This document shows positions 43,498 to 54,033 of a DNA stretch of 64,000 bases, in pieces; position 1 is the stretch's first letter; every line of letters starts with the position of its first letter. Below the pieces are notes generated by a model. The model was not told the DNA's origin and did not search any database. It was given only the letters and a program-made list of their open reading frames with translations. The DNA is from Steinernema hermaphroditum (taxonomy: Eukaryota > Nematoda > Chromadorea > Rhabditida > Steinernematidae). The position numbers were made by a program, and so were the translations under genes. The stretch spans positions 3,188,012 through 3,252,011 of the forward strand of contig CM059623.1 of the NCBI GenBank assembly GCA_030435675.1. The letters run 5' to 3'.

Positions 43498-45278
43498 ATG
43501 CGAATATTTCCGATGCCACAAGACATGTTCAAAGTACAAGTGGTGCACAAACACAGAGATCCCACAATGTGCAGCTGCGACATGTCCGACCTGGAGTTCC
43601 ACGTCTATAACGAGGTGCTCATCGGTCACCCGGAGGAACGTTTCTACTCCACCGAGCACTTCCTCGGCGAGCTGCAGCTGCAGAACTGCGTCTTCACCGA
43701 CCACGACGTGAGACCACACCAGCTACAGACCCTCCTCAAGAACTGCGTAGACCACAATGCGAGACTACACGTACAGATCAACGACTACAAGAACGTGGGC
43801 CGCCTATTGGACTATTTGCTGTCGCTGAAAGGACGGGTTACGGTATTCAGCTGTGCGCACTATTCGACGAACCTAGAGAAGACAATTATGACGTTGCTGA
43901 ACGAGCACATGATCTCGATATGCGTCAAGGATTACATGCCCGAAAATATCAGTTTTTGGACCTATGTCTTCCAGGTAGGACCTTTTAACTATGACATAGT
44001 ACTACGGCACTTTCTTAAACTTCAAATGCCTCAGATCGAACTGAAACTTGGCGCGCAGATAGGGCTGCATTAGTGAACTTCAACCCCTTACCACTTAAAT
44101 ATTGTGAAACCGATCAAGAGGGTCTTCTTGTGGTCGACCATGGTCTTGTTTCACTGAACGATTAAGGATCCAAAATGAAAAAAAAAACTAAAAAGGGATC
44201 AGTTCTGGATTCGAAACGGAGTAAACTAAAAAGGAATGGATGGGAAGAGACTTGAACCCGGACCTGAAATATGTTTTCAAAGTCCCTAGGTCCCGAAATA
44301 TTACTTATACTGGTCTACACGTAACTTTCAGAGAGTGGTTAGGCCTTGTAGCGTGCGCTTCAGCAGATAGGATCTCAAGATCTGTGCAAATCTAAGGCGA
44401 ACGCTTTGGAAGATCCTACTGTGCGATACATGATTCAGGCATAAAAAGTAGGACCGGACCGGAGTCGACCCTCACCGAACAGTTTACAAATCAGGCACAT
44501 TCGCATTCAGCCACGCAGGCACTTTCAGAGGTGTAGGTTCTATGCCCCTATGCTTTCGAGTCCCACCAATTCTCTCGGCTGTCACATAGACACGTTAATT
44601 GATATTAATGGGGTAGATGGTGAAAGAATTGCACTCGAAAATGGTCCAAGGGAAACGGACCCGATTTTGCTCTGTTGGAAGAGCCCTTTGGATACCTAGA
44701 GGCAACGCAGCACAGAAAGACAAATACGATATAAACAACACGGATCTGAAGGAAGGGATGGGTGACCCGACCATAACAGCGGTTATCGGAGAAGTGAGTC
44801 GGCGTGAGAAGAGGTGGGGAGAACCGATGACGAGTCACACTTTGTTGTCGGGACAGATAAGATCTGAATATAAACATATGGACACCCCCGATATGCGACC
44901 TTATATCCTAACAAATTCCAGGTGTGTCCCGAGGTGAAGCTGGCCTTCGACATGAAGCAACCATTGGACGGCAAAGAGGAGGGCCTTCTGAAGATCGTGT
45001 GCGTCTTCGAGAAGCTGGCGAAGACGATGCCGGCGATGTCGAAAGCGTACGACCATTCCATGAAGTGCGACTGCGATTTCAACTCGAAACGAATAAAGAA
45101 GTTCCTCAACGAGCACGAGTACGGTATGTGCGGCGTGAACATGAAGAAGGGACTGGCGACAGCGCGGACGTTGATGTACGTGAAGAAGATCAAGCACGCG
45201 GAGATACGTTTCGAGCTCTCGCAGGAGTTCTCCACCGACGGCGTCTGTTTCGTGCGGTACACGACGAACCACACGTGA
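43498..45278 (+). CDS. Unrecognised 277-aa protein, two exons
   Basis: Exons 43498-43974 and 44922-45278 join in phase across a 947-bp intron. The ATG follows a TTTCAGGCAA acceptor by 4 nt (likely trans-splicing). There is no signal peptide or membrane segment. The first exon has CSCDMSDLEFHVYNEVLIGH and a leucine-rich stretch, VGRLLDYLLSLKGRVTVFSC. The second has VCPEVKLAFDMKQPL and ends FVRYTTNHT. Several Cys and His are scattered but form no standard zinc finger. The layout recalls nematode-specific F-box-associated-type proteins, but this is a guess. The intron holds a tRNA-derived SINE. Confidence 0.6.
44459..44521 (-). repeat. tRNA-Thr-like SINE, copy 2
   Basis: On minus: TGCCTGCGTGGCTGAATGCG, then CTGATTTGTAAACTG and a decayed B box. 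Same family as 30669-30739. It lies inside the long intron of the 43498-45278 gene. Confidence 0.55.
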
Positions 45279-45671
45279 CTTCCCCATCGTCTCAATTCGC
45301 AAATCTTCTCTGTAAATTTTCTGGACGAGCTGTTGTGTTTGTGAATAAAGGGCATTTATTTCGAGATAAGTGGTAATAAATTTTTACGTAAGCCATGTCG
45401 CCTAGAACCAAAACGTTTCGCCTCACTCTAGTCACTTTAAATACCGAAGCGGCAGCAACCTGACGGACATCTAATCCCAAAAAATGGTCATCCAGATTTC
45501 TTGACAAACGACGGCCTCCTGTGCCGAGGTCTCTAGGAAGACCATGAGCCAGTTGGAGTGGCGAATTCCCGAAGACCGCGATAGTATGCGGTCCGACAGA
45601 GGTCCGACAAATGCTAGATACCGCAAAAAAAATTCGTGAATACAGGTTCGAAAATCATAGTAAAAAACATA
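45279..45671. other. Intergenic, nothing recognised
   Basis: 3' flank with a GAATAAAG polyadenylation-type signal near 45342; the right end (AAAATCATAGTAAAAAACAT) is shared with 53940-53960 and belongs to the duplicated tRNA-Val unit. Confidence 0.5.
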
Positions 45672-45743
45672 GGTCCTGGCCGGGTTCGAACCGGCGACCT
45701 TCTGTGTGTGAAGCAGACGTGATAACCACTACACCACAGGACC
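45672..45743 (-). tRNA. tRNA-Val (CAC) with an anticodon-stem mismatch
   Basis: Same 72-nt gene as at 6150-6221, but the anticodon stem reads TCTGC/ACAGA, which puts a C-A mismatch at the loop-closing pair. Acceptor stem, T arm and boxes are intact and a T-run follows on minus. Confidence 0.9.
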
Positions 45744-46162
45744 ACGTTTGAGTCTAATCCTCAACGTCTACTGCAGACTAAAGGTCACTGTCTCTCTGTC
45801 TGACGCACCGCTCCCCCTCCCATCGCACAACAAATGCGACCTGGGACGACAAGCGTCCGCCGGGCGTCGTGGCGGGCGCCTGTGAATCGGCTTCTCGATG
45901 GCAGAGCGCAGGAATGGAGTGCGGCGCGGAGTTCTCCGTTGGCGTCGGCCGGCGGAGACCGAGCGTCCAGGCCAAGCGCTGCGTCGACAAGGGTCGTCGG
46001 GAGGAGTCCCGGTGGCGCTGGTCGCATAATGAGGGATGGATGGCTCAGGGCCGAGAGGCAGCAGGCAAAAGTCCCCGCGCAGTGACAGTGGTCGGATAGC
46101 GCACGCGAGTCGGTCGCCCACCGGAGCCGTGCTCACACCTTCAGACTTGCTCTCGTTTTGTT
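45744..46162 (-). repeat. GC-rich tRNA-Val-linked repeat unit, copy 2
   Basis: Inverted copy of 5731-6149; by eye only a handful of substitutions separate them. It is joined to the tRNA-Val at 45672. The spacer next to the tRNA (ACGTTGAGGATTAGACTC) is the least conserved part. Confidence 0.8.
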
Positions 46163-46744
46163 GTTGGATTTTTGATGATCTTGAATGCCATTGTTTCCAC
46201 CTATGTTACAATCCTCAAATGATTCAAAAAAGGAAATGCCTTCAATGTCTACTGCAATTGGGATCAAGCATCAAGTTACAACACACTTATCCAACGACGG
46301 GTTTTGCTTAAGCTTGGCAGATGTCACTGTTATAGTTGGTTTTTTTCTTGAGGGTTTTCTTCCCGCAGGGTTTTTTTCCTCCTACAACGAATGCTCAAGA
46401 AGGCCCACCCTGCCGTCGATCGCTGCCGAGCCGTCTGCGTCCGACTGACATCGCACTTCTAGACCGCGCAGCTCGTCGTCAGTGAACTTCAAGGAGCATT
46501 GGACATGTCGCAGCAAGCAGTTTCTTCTTCTTCCATCTAAGCGATTTCGAGGACGGAATCTCAGCAATGGGGTAACGGAAGTAGCGGTTGCAAGCGTAAT
46601 TTGTCGCCGAACGCTATACTCCTCGTCTGCCCGGTTTCGCGACCAATATTTATAATCACTTAGCGCCACTGACAACAGAGATTGAGTATCAGTGACATCA
46701 ACTTAGAGTCGAAGAGCGCCGCCCGATAAACAGTCCGCCGCCAC
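46163..46744. other. Intergenic, nothing recognised
   Basis: The first ~50 bp match the flank of copy 1. A 97-codon minus-strand frame (46382-46675) has no support. Confidence 0.4.
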
Positions 46745-47075
46745 CGTCACCGAATTAGAAAAGAAAAAAGTGCACTTTGGACTGGGAATTGTGACTCAAA
46801 ATCGATCGGATCGGCGGCGATGGTTATGGCTCGTCGCCGCCGTTCCTTTCTGTGCCCAGCTGTGTCCTGTAATGGTGCGCTAAAACAAAATAAACAGCCC
46901 TTTCTGCTCCGTCGAGTCGCGACATATCTCCCTCTTTTGAGGAAACATTCCTACAACTCTGGTACACTCTTTTCAGTATTTACAACCTTCGATTGATGTC
47001 GATCACCATGTGAGCTCAGTATACAACAGAACGTAAGTCGTGTTATGTTTCTGGCATCCCAAACCTTTGGTGACG
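46745..47075 (+). repeat. Repeated 5' exon module, copy A
   Basis: Shares with 50945-51175 and (inverted) 53155-53400 the text TGGACTGGGAATTGTGAC, TAAAACAAAATAAACAGCCC and a 56-nt exon at 46977-47032 (QPSIDVDHHVSSVYNR) bounded by TTTTCAG and GTAAGT. The downstream CTGGCATCCCAAACC is also shared. Confidence 0.75.
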
Positions 47076-47079
47076 CCTT

Positions 47080-47211
47080 TCTCCATCGACGCACCTTGCA
47101 CTCTGGTGGACCTTTGTCGTATGGGCGAGAAAACGATCCTCGACCAGCCGTGTAAATCTCGCGACCAGTGTGGAGGACTAGACATTTGTTTCGACGGTCG
47201 TTGCGACCAGA
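47080..47211 (+). CDS. Cysteine-rich (EB-like) exon downstream of module A
   Basis: The frame reads APCTLVDLCRMGEKTILDQP then CKSRDQCGGLDICFDGRC, ending before GTAAGC. The C-x5-C-x5-C-x4-C spacing recalls nematode EB-type extracellular cysteine modules. It is probably one exon of a secreted protein whose first exons are in module A. The next exon could not be fixed. Confidence 0.4.
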
Positions 47212-47599
47212 GTAAGCTATTGTTTATATACATTAGAACGATCGATCGCTACAGAAGGAGGAGCGGCGCGATCTTGTTTGTTACTCAAAGTGATATTTCA
47301 TTCGGAAGTAGCATCAGCTTTTCATGTTTCCTTCGCAGAAATCAGTTTTCTGTTGCCCACTAGTAACTCCCATCCCGATAATAGAATATTTCTGGCGCTA
47401 AGGGGCGACATTTCTCTTTCGTTCCAGATTTTGAAACGCAATTACTGCATAACAACATCGCCCGGTGGATTTGCCCGGAGAATTTGGTCGACAAAGAAAA
47501 TCTACGAAGAACCTGAATTCGAGCCTGAATTCGCCCGTACTGCGCACCATGGTAAAGACAAATCAGAAAGAATTAAGTGTCATTTATCACATTGTAGAG

Positions 47600-47829
47600 T
47601 CAAGCTCGTCGTCGTCGCTGATCTCCCACCTGAACAAGGCGCTCCACATTTCGAGTGGAGGCCGAAACAAATAGTCCCGCCTTACAGCAACTACATCCAT
47701 CCTCCACCACTGAAGCGTCCATCCGTAGAGATTGTCCGTTGCGCCGTAAGAGCTGCTCTCGAAGAAGTCCTCCGAGATCTCCAAGAAAAGACCAGCAATC
47801 CTAAGCTGTCTCCCTTCTCCTTTGTCAAG
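47600..47829 (+). CDS. Possible exon, unrecognised
   Basis: A frame with KLVVVADLPPEQGAPHFEWR, PPPLKRPSVEIVRCAVRAAL and LSPFSFVK, ending at a possible donor (AAG|GTGCTC). It may be a retroelement gag-like piece or the C-terminal exon of the Cys-rich gene upstream. No family assigned. Confidence 0.3.
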
Positions 47830-48328
47830 GTGCTCGTTTTGAGATCTGGGTCACGATAATTGTGGCGCTTCAGACCCTTAAAATAGTTCTTCCCCCAGTC
47901 ATTTGGTACCTAAGTTTGAGGATGCAAATCTTTCAGAGCAAAATCGTTGGACCCTTTCGTGCCCCCACTATCCCTAACCAGGATATAGTACCCACCTCGC
48001 TACTTGAGAACCCACCTTTCGCAAAAGTTACCTCTCCAGTCACAGCGTCTCCTCCGCCCAGACTCGATCATCTGGGACGACTTCGTGGCGCCCAACCCCT
48101 TCATCCGTCGAGCTCCAGCTGAACCCATGGACGTCGACTACCCACACCTCCACTGATTCACCTCAAGCGAGTGTTGCTTAACTAAAAATTTGATTTCTCC
48201 TTCTTCGTCGATATAAACTCTCTTCTCCTTCTCCAATCCCGTTACAACACGGACACGCCCACACGCGCGGCCCCTCAGGCCAACAAACCACACAGTCACT
48301 CGATCTTCATCGACATCGCGCGACAGTC

Positions 48329-49069
48329 GTGCCTTCTTCAACTCGCGTCCGCTCCTTTATCACCTCACCCATGATGCACTCAAGCATCACTACGGATGGG
48401 TTCCATCCTCTTAAAAATACCTCATCACATGGCATCTACTTAGCCCATCGCGTACCTAAGGGCATCGCAGCCAGTTCGTTATCCGACAGCCATTCCTACA
48501 CGATCATTCGCCCACCAGCCGCCTCGCTCCCTCCCTCTGAGGCAGCCCACATACACGGCTGGGACCGCGCCTTTCATGGATCAGCTATCCATGTCCTTTA
48601 TCCCGATCCCGAAAGCTGTGAGGACCGCCTCATCATCCTAGCTGCCTGCACATGGATCAACTTCATCCAGATTACGGAGGTCGTTGTTCCTGGCCTCACC
48701 GCTCTTGAGTTAACACTTCACCTTCTCCTTGGCCTCCAAGACAAAATCTATGTTGACCAGACAGCCCCATTTGGACTATCACACATCAGCAGCAATGTTG
48801 CTCCTTTTCGTCGGATCGCCCGCAACTTCTCCAATGACTTGCGTTACCCCTCGCATCACTTCGACGACTGGGCTCCACGAACCACTGACTCAGTGTTCAC
48901 CACTTTCCTCAAGGTATTAAACCGAATTAATACAATTCTAGACACCCCAGACCTTCGCGACTCTTCAAGGATCACCGACATTGCGGCAGCTCACAACCTC
49001 TCCCCTTGCGCAGACATGGATGGTTACTCCCCAGCGCAAGCGCTAGCAGCCACGATCCGTCGGACCTAA
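48329..49069 (+). CDS. ORF of an LTR-element-like remnant
   Basis: 246 codons, from MPSSTRVRSFITSPMMHSSI to ALAATIRRT. It includes a hydrophobic stretch, LIILAACTWINFIQITEVVV. No protease, RT or integrase motif is visible. It ends 120 bp before a purine tract (AAGGTGGG) and a TGTTG.. sequence that looks like a 3' LTR, so it is probably the last gene of a retroelement. Host origin cannot be excluded. Confidence 0.4.
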   Translation: MPSSTRVRSFITSPMMHSSITTDGFHPLKNTSSHGIYLAHRVPKGIAASSLSDSHSYTIIRPPAASLPPSEAAHIHGWDRAFHGSAIHVLYPDPESCEDRLIILAACTWINFIQITEVVVPGLTALELTLHLLLGLQDKIYVDQTAPFGLSHISSNVAPFRRIARNFSNDLRYPSHHFDDWAPRTTDSVFTTFLKVLNRINTILDTPDLRDSSRITDIAAAHNLSPCADMDGYSPAQALAATIRRT

Positions 49070-49189
49070 CTCACATCAATCTTTCCCCAACCTTGACTAG
49101 CCAGTCAATCTCGTGGGTACCACGAACCTAAAAATTCCTATTCCCTAAGGGACCATCTTGATTATCGGGACGATAATCCCATAAGGTGG

Positions 49190-49700
49190 GTGTTGTAAGG
49201 GTGTGTACAATGGGTGTAACCCATAGCTAAAACGCTATAAATGGAATCATTCCATAACTAAAACATCTCATTGAATTCTTTCGAAATCTCAAGCTTGAAA
49301 CCCAAACAATTGCCACAGGGACGCTCCAGCTGATCGCGCACGTTGATAAGACGCGCCAAGCCTGAGAACCAGGCGGGGCGATCAGCTGAATCATGCTTCC
49401 GGTGGAAGCTAATAAAAGAGAGCCACCCGTGCTCTCGTGGTCAACTCCGTGTGTGAGCTGCGACTAGGCTGAGGCTTCGCTTCGACCTAGCTCGTTCTTG
49501 ACACAGTGTGCTTCTGGAGGATTGCATCGGCGCGATGTAGAAGATCTTCGCGGTTGGGGGGGGGGGGGGGGACCTGGGAGCACCATCACAGAATTTCTTG
49601 GCGTTGAGTGTACCGGAATGGCGTTTATGGGAACACTGCAATGCGAACATCAGTCTTGAAGTGTTAGAATTCAGCGCGAGTACACGTGTACTGTAAGCCA
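49190..49700 (+). mobile_element. Probable solo or 3' LTR
   Basis: Starts TGTTGTAAGGGTGTG right after a purine tract. At 49390-49430 it has the hairpin GCTTCCGGTGGAAGC followed by TAATAAAAGAGAGC, a promoter-like block nearly identical to 21121-21165. A 16-base G run lies at 49556-49571. The right end could not be fixed. Confidence 0.4.
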
Positions 49701-49872
49701 CCCTGTTCCTCCATATTCATCGCGCAGCGCATTTAAAACGAAACTCTTTTTGAATCGATCGACTGCGCCTCCTTTTCGATCAGAAAAATACAAGGTGAAA
49801 GAGAGTTTCCTCACATAAGGCCGAAGCAAAGGAAGCAGCGAACATCACCTAAATTCAAATTCTTCAGATTTA

Positions 49873-50020
49873 GGAAGAGCCTATCCGCCTTGGGACGTCA
49901 TCATTAAGAACCCGCTGAGTATGACTGTGCTTCAGAGCGCTCTGCTTTCTGAGAAATGCATCCTTTTACCGGAGAACAACTTTGTGGCAGCTTCCAATGA
50001 AGAGGCACACCAAATTGTAT
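49873..50020 (+). CDS. Possible isolated exon, unrecognised
   Basis: Flanked by an acceptor (ATTCTTCAG) and a donor (GTATGT). The frame reads LGRAYPPWDVIIKNPLSMTV, then LLSEKCILLPENNFVAASNE. It is protein-like with no family recognised. The inferred intron beyond it contains tRNA-Val unit copy 3. Confidence 0.35.
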
Positions 50021-50107
50021 GTCTTTCAACTGAAGTGAAGTTATATGTTCTTAAGTCTGTAAGTCTTTAACGTGTTGGGTATTTTTCTAGTCGACGATGA
50101 GACTTCA

Positions 50108-50543
50108 AAGGTCACTGTCTCTCTGTCTGACGCACCGCTCCCCCTCCCATCGCGCAACAAATGCGAGCTGAGACGACAAGCGTCCGCCGGGCGTCGTGGC
50201 GGGCGCCTGTGAATCGGCTTCTCGATGGCAGAGCGCAGGAATGGAGTGCGGCGCGGAGTTCTCCGTTGGCGTCGGCCGGCGGAGACCGAGCGTCCAGGCC
50301 AAGCGCTGCGTCGACAAGGGTCGTCGGGAGGAGTCCCGGTGGCGCTGGTCGCATAATGAGGGATGGATGGCTCAGGGCCGAGAGGCAGCAGGCAAAAGTC
50401 CCCGCGCAGTGACAGTGGTCGGATAGCGCACGCGAGTCGGTCGCCCACCGGAGCCGTGCTCACACCTTCAGACTTGCTCTCGTTTTGGTGTAGTCTGGCG
50501 CTACTTCTGTAAGAATAGGAACAAACTACTACACCACAGGACC
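50108..50543 (-). repeat. GC-rich tRNA-Val-linked repeat unit, copy 3 (no full tRNA)
   Basis: Inverted copy, cut off at CAGTGACCTTT where the other copies continue to the tRNA gene. At its other end it starts with GGTCCTGTGGTGTAGT, the first 16 nt of tRNA-Val (50528-50543), then TTTGTTCCTATTCTTAC. The head is shared with copy 4. Confidence 0.8.
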
Positions 50544-50944
50544 TCAGGATCCTGTCAGAATTCTTCGGATTTAGGATTTTCCACATATCGAACTAGACAT
50601 GGTGGAATGTGGTGCGACGCACCCAGTCGACAGCTAGCCTGTGGGACTGGTCGACTAGAGAAGCGGGTAAAAGATCCACAACTTCCAAGGTATGCGGTAA
50701 TTTGATCAGTGGCCCGATCACAATGATGAGCGACGCCGCTATTACTTATCAGTAGGCCTACACAGTCGTAAACGGTTTGAAGAAATTCGAAACTTCTCAA
50801 TTGCTGAGTTTAGAGCCACTGATAAGAACGATCCCGAATCGATGACAGCAGAGCAGAGTGGAAGAGCGCCACCCGACAAGAAGCTCGTCTCCACCGCTGC
50901 CCGACCATCGACTTGGCCATCGGATCCACCCGAATACTGACAAT

Positions 50945-51260
50945 TTTTCCCTTTCCAGAGTGTCCTTTGGACTGGGAATTGTGACGCAAAATCGATCGGA
51001 TCGGCGGTCAGCTGTCGAGTATCTCCATATCTCGCGTTGGAGGAAACCTTCTTATAATATAATGTACTCTTTTCAGTATTTACAACCTTCGATTGATGTC
51101 GATCACCATGTCAGCTCAGTATACAACAGAACGTAAGTCGTGTTATGTTTCTGGCATCCCAAACCTTTGGTGACGCACCATATCCTTCGCCTCCGTTCGT
51201 CAACGGCAACCCTAAAACAATAAAACTCGTCGTAAAAGTGTTCGTGACAGGACCATCCGG
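50945..51260 (+). repeat. Repeated 5' exon module, copy B
   Basis: Contains the 56-nt exon at 51077-51132 with intact splice sites and the shared text on both sides. It continues matching copy C through CACCATATCCTTCGCCTCC and GTGTTCGTGACAGGACC. It lies 370 bp upstream of a broken C-type lectin domain. Confidence 0.75.
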
Positions 51261-51502
51261 CCACCGTAGTTTTGCAGTTTTTTCGAAAGAGATAGCGTGC
51301 TATTCTTTTTTGTTTCTGACAGCGACTCAATTTTGACACGTGATCCCAATGATTAGTGGCCCTAAAGGTTGTAAACTTTGAGCCGCACGCTATAAACTCC
51401 TCATCTACCGGGGTTTGCAATCATTTAGGGCCACTGATAAGTGCGATCCCGAATCAATTGGTCATCGAATCCTGAATAGCTGATTACAGCAAGCGCAAAG
51501 GT

Positions 51503-51873
51503 ATTGCAAGAACACGGCGGCTCTCTGGACCATCCTGTCACAGGCAGAGAACGACGTCGTCATCGGTTTTCTCTGGAATCACCGATGGAGTCAGCCAGTT
51601 CTACGTAGGGCTCACCATCGACCCCTTTCGGAGATACGACGGGCCGCTGGGACAGCGGAGATAACGTAAACAATCGCCGTTTCCCCACCCATCCAAAATG
51701 TTATCTTTCATTGCACCGACGGCATCAGTTACGGAAACTTCATTGCAGCTCCTACGCTCAACAGCTGTACTGCCACCAGGAAGGGCATTTGGGCCAGCTC
51801 GACCTGCGACGACGAGACACACCCGGCGAAGTACGTCTGCGAAGTGCGCGGGATCGACGGCGACGTTCATTAA
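51503..51873 (+). pseudogene. C-type lectin-like domain, frameshifted
   Basis: Four pieces in shifting frames together follow a C-type lectin domain: TILSQAENDVVIGFLWN, then DGVSQFYVGLTIDP, then GRWDSGDNVNNRRFPTHP, then NSCTATRKGIWASSTC and AKYVCEVRGIDGDVH. At least three one-base shifts separate them and no intron explains all of them. Such domains are usually secreted, often in immune or cuticle contexts. This copy should not make a full domain. Confidence 0.65.
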
Positions 51874-52353
51874 GGAGGAGATACGGAGATTTCTTTGCGT
51901 ATTTTGATTATTTCTCCGTCGTGTGAATAAACTGAGAGCATTGCAACGTCACATTGAAACTTGATTTCCAATAAACATTTCCATCCGTCAATCATTAAAA
52001 ATCCGAAAAGAATAAAAAGCGCGAGTTTAGTTTACATACCCGGCATGGGCCGCTGATTTTTTGCGCGATTATTACTCTTGGCAAGACCTATTAGTACGCA
52101 AAGTTCCAGGCATGGACTTATTTCTATTCATTTGACGCAGCGTTCAAATCAATACGCTTTAGATGTAAGAAAACGATAGAAAAAAGCTGTGCTAACTCAG
52201 TGCAGAGACTGGTCAGGCTTGTGGTGAAGAGGGTGAGAGAATGGAAGCTAAGAATGGAAATGGAAATCTTCATGAGTGCTGGCGCTCCGACAGGTTGTCG
52301 TTGCGGGTGGTTGATCGACGGGTTGGCGGCCTCTCGTTCCGGGGGGCTTTTCT
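51874..52353. other. Intergenic, nothing recognised
   Basis: No gene or repeat recognised; contains a GAATAAACTG polyadenylation-like signal near 51925. Confidence 0.4.
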
Positions 52354-53097
52354 TTATCGGGACCGGGTCTTTCGCGGCGGAGCCGACGATCCTCCGAGAA
52401 GCTCTTCTTGAGGCCCGTTGGGAAAGGGCACCTCTAGCCGTTCTTCCACCGAAAGGGGCTGACCTTGGCACGCCTTCATCTGCTTTCTGACGATCCTTTC
52501 TCCCGATCGAGCCGCGGGAAGATGGGCGTCTCTGTGAGGATTTGGGCGTCTGGTGCCCTCGTTGACCATGTCAAAGGAGCGCCTGAATGAGGGATAAAAT
52601 CCGTCACTCTCATACAGGTCTCCTCTGTTTCGGGCGATGTAGAGCCGCTCGGACTCGGAACTGGTCATCGTCCTCTTCAGGACCAAACCGATTTCGCGCC
52701 GGATTGCTTCTTCGGCTCCTTCATTGATTAGATCGAGCTTGTCAGCCGCTTCTTCTACAGAACCCGTGGTAATCGCGTTGATTTCCAACGTGTTCTTGAG
52801 GAGGTCAGACGACCCATCCAGACCTCGGGCCACGTCGATAGCCCAGTGGGCCATCTGTCGAAAAGCCAGAGCTTCAGCCTTAACTTTGGCCAGACGTAGC
52901 AGGTGATTTTCTGGAGCTGCAATGGAGCTTCTGGAGATTCGAGCATCTTTGTCGAATTCTCGCGCTGTGCGAGTTGCGTCAGTGCGCAGGCTCCAACTCA
53001 TTGAGCGAGTTTTGTTCCTTTGGGCCTTGATTCTGGCTCCGATCATGCGGAAAAAAACCGCATTTCGGAAAAAACCGCATGGTCCCGCCACGAACAC
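52354..53097 (-). CDS. 247-codon ORF downstream of module C
   Basis: Long uninterrupted frame with charged, helical text (RLAKVKAEALAFRQMAHWAI, DKLDLINEGAEEAIRREIGL) and a basic end. No cysteine or membrane pattern; no family recognised. It follows the repeated 56-nt exon module on the same strand, so it may be spliced to it. A gag-like retroelement protein is an alternative. Confidence 0.4.
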   Translation of the reverse strand: MFVAGPCGFFRNAVFFRMIGARIKAQRNKTRSMSWSLRTDATRTAREFDKDARISRSSIAAPENHLLRLAKVKAEALAFRQMAHWAIDVARGLDGSSDLLKNTLEINAITTGSVEEAADKLDLINEGAEEAIRREIGLVLKRTMTSSESERLYIARNRGDLYESDGFYPSFRRSFDMVNEGTRRPNPHRDAHLPAARSGERIVRKQMKACQGQPLSVEERLEVPFPNGPQEELLGGSSAPPRKTRSR

Positions 53098-53400
53098 TTC
53101 TACGACGACTTTTATTGCCGTTGACGAGCGGAGTCCAAGGATATGGTGTGTGTTTGGTCACCGAAGGTTTAAGATGTCAAAAGCAAAACAGGACTTACAT
53201 TCTGTTGTATACTGAGCTCAGATGGTGATCGACATCAATCGAAGGTTGTAAATACTGAAAGGAGTGCACCAGAGTTATAGGAATGCTTCCTCAAAAGAGG
53301 GAGTTATGTTGCGCGACTCAGCGGAGGAGAAAGGGCTGTTTATTTTGTTTTAGCGCGCCATTACAGGACGCAGCTAGACACAAAACGGAACGGCGGCGGC
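53075..53400 (-). repeat. Repeated 5' exon module, copy C
   Basis: Reverse complement of copies A and B. The 56-nt exon is at 53199-53254 with donor GTAAGT and acceptor CTTTCAG. Upstream it shares TAAAACAAAATAAACAGCCC with copy A; downstream it shares CACCATATCCTT and AGTGTTCGTG with copy B. Confidence 0.75.
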
Positions 53401-53440
53401 GAGCCATAGCAGCTAAAGACATAGCACTTCGTCACAATTC

Positions 53441-53961
53441 GGGATTGGAGGAAATCCACCCCTACAACAAGAAGACTTCAGGCAGATCAAAGATTCGGCG
53501 ACGAAGGAGATTCAATCTAGGAAGAACCTTCTTTCGCGTGCAGAAACCCTTTCGTCAGCACGTCGGTACCAAAACACAAAAATGTGTAGCACATACAAAC
53601 ACACTTTTATTTAATTTATATAAAAGCACACAAAGTATATATCACACTAGTGAGTGAAAACTGCGTTACTAGCTCCGGAATAGGTGTCTCTCTGAGCACT
53701 CTCCGACCTCCACTGTCTCGTCGACTTAAAAATCATCAATTCGAATCATGTGTTTTGACCCTTTGCGTTGTGTTGTATCGACTGACTGTAATTCTGTATT
53801 TTGACCTTTACTGCACCGACTAAAGCATTATCGAAACGCGCTCTTTTTGTGCTCTATGCAACCAACCCTCGACGGAAGCAATTCATGGCAATGCGAAGTA
53901 GCGACCTCTTTTAATAGATAGCAAAAAGTCATAATAAGCGAAAATCATAATAAAAAACATA
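53441..53961. other. Intergenic, nothing recognised
   Basis: No gene recognised; the last 25 bp are the shared terminator-side flank of the tRNA-Val unit. Confidence 0.4.
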
Positions 53962-54033
53962 GGTCCTGGCCGGGTTCGAACCGGCGACCTTCTGCGTGTG
54001 AAGCAGACGTGATAACCACTACACCACAGGACC
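53962..54033 (-). tRNA. tRNA-Val (anticodon CAC)
   Basis: Identical in structure to 6150-6221, with a fully paired TCTGC/GCAGA anticodon stem and loop TTCACAC. The T-run on minus serves as terminator. Confidence 0.95.

Noticed and set aside
44924..45376. 150-codon plus-strand frame overlapping exon 2 of the 43498-45278 gene
   Set aside because: Shifted frame of the exon; Arg/Asp-rich shadow composition.
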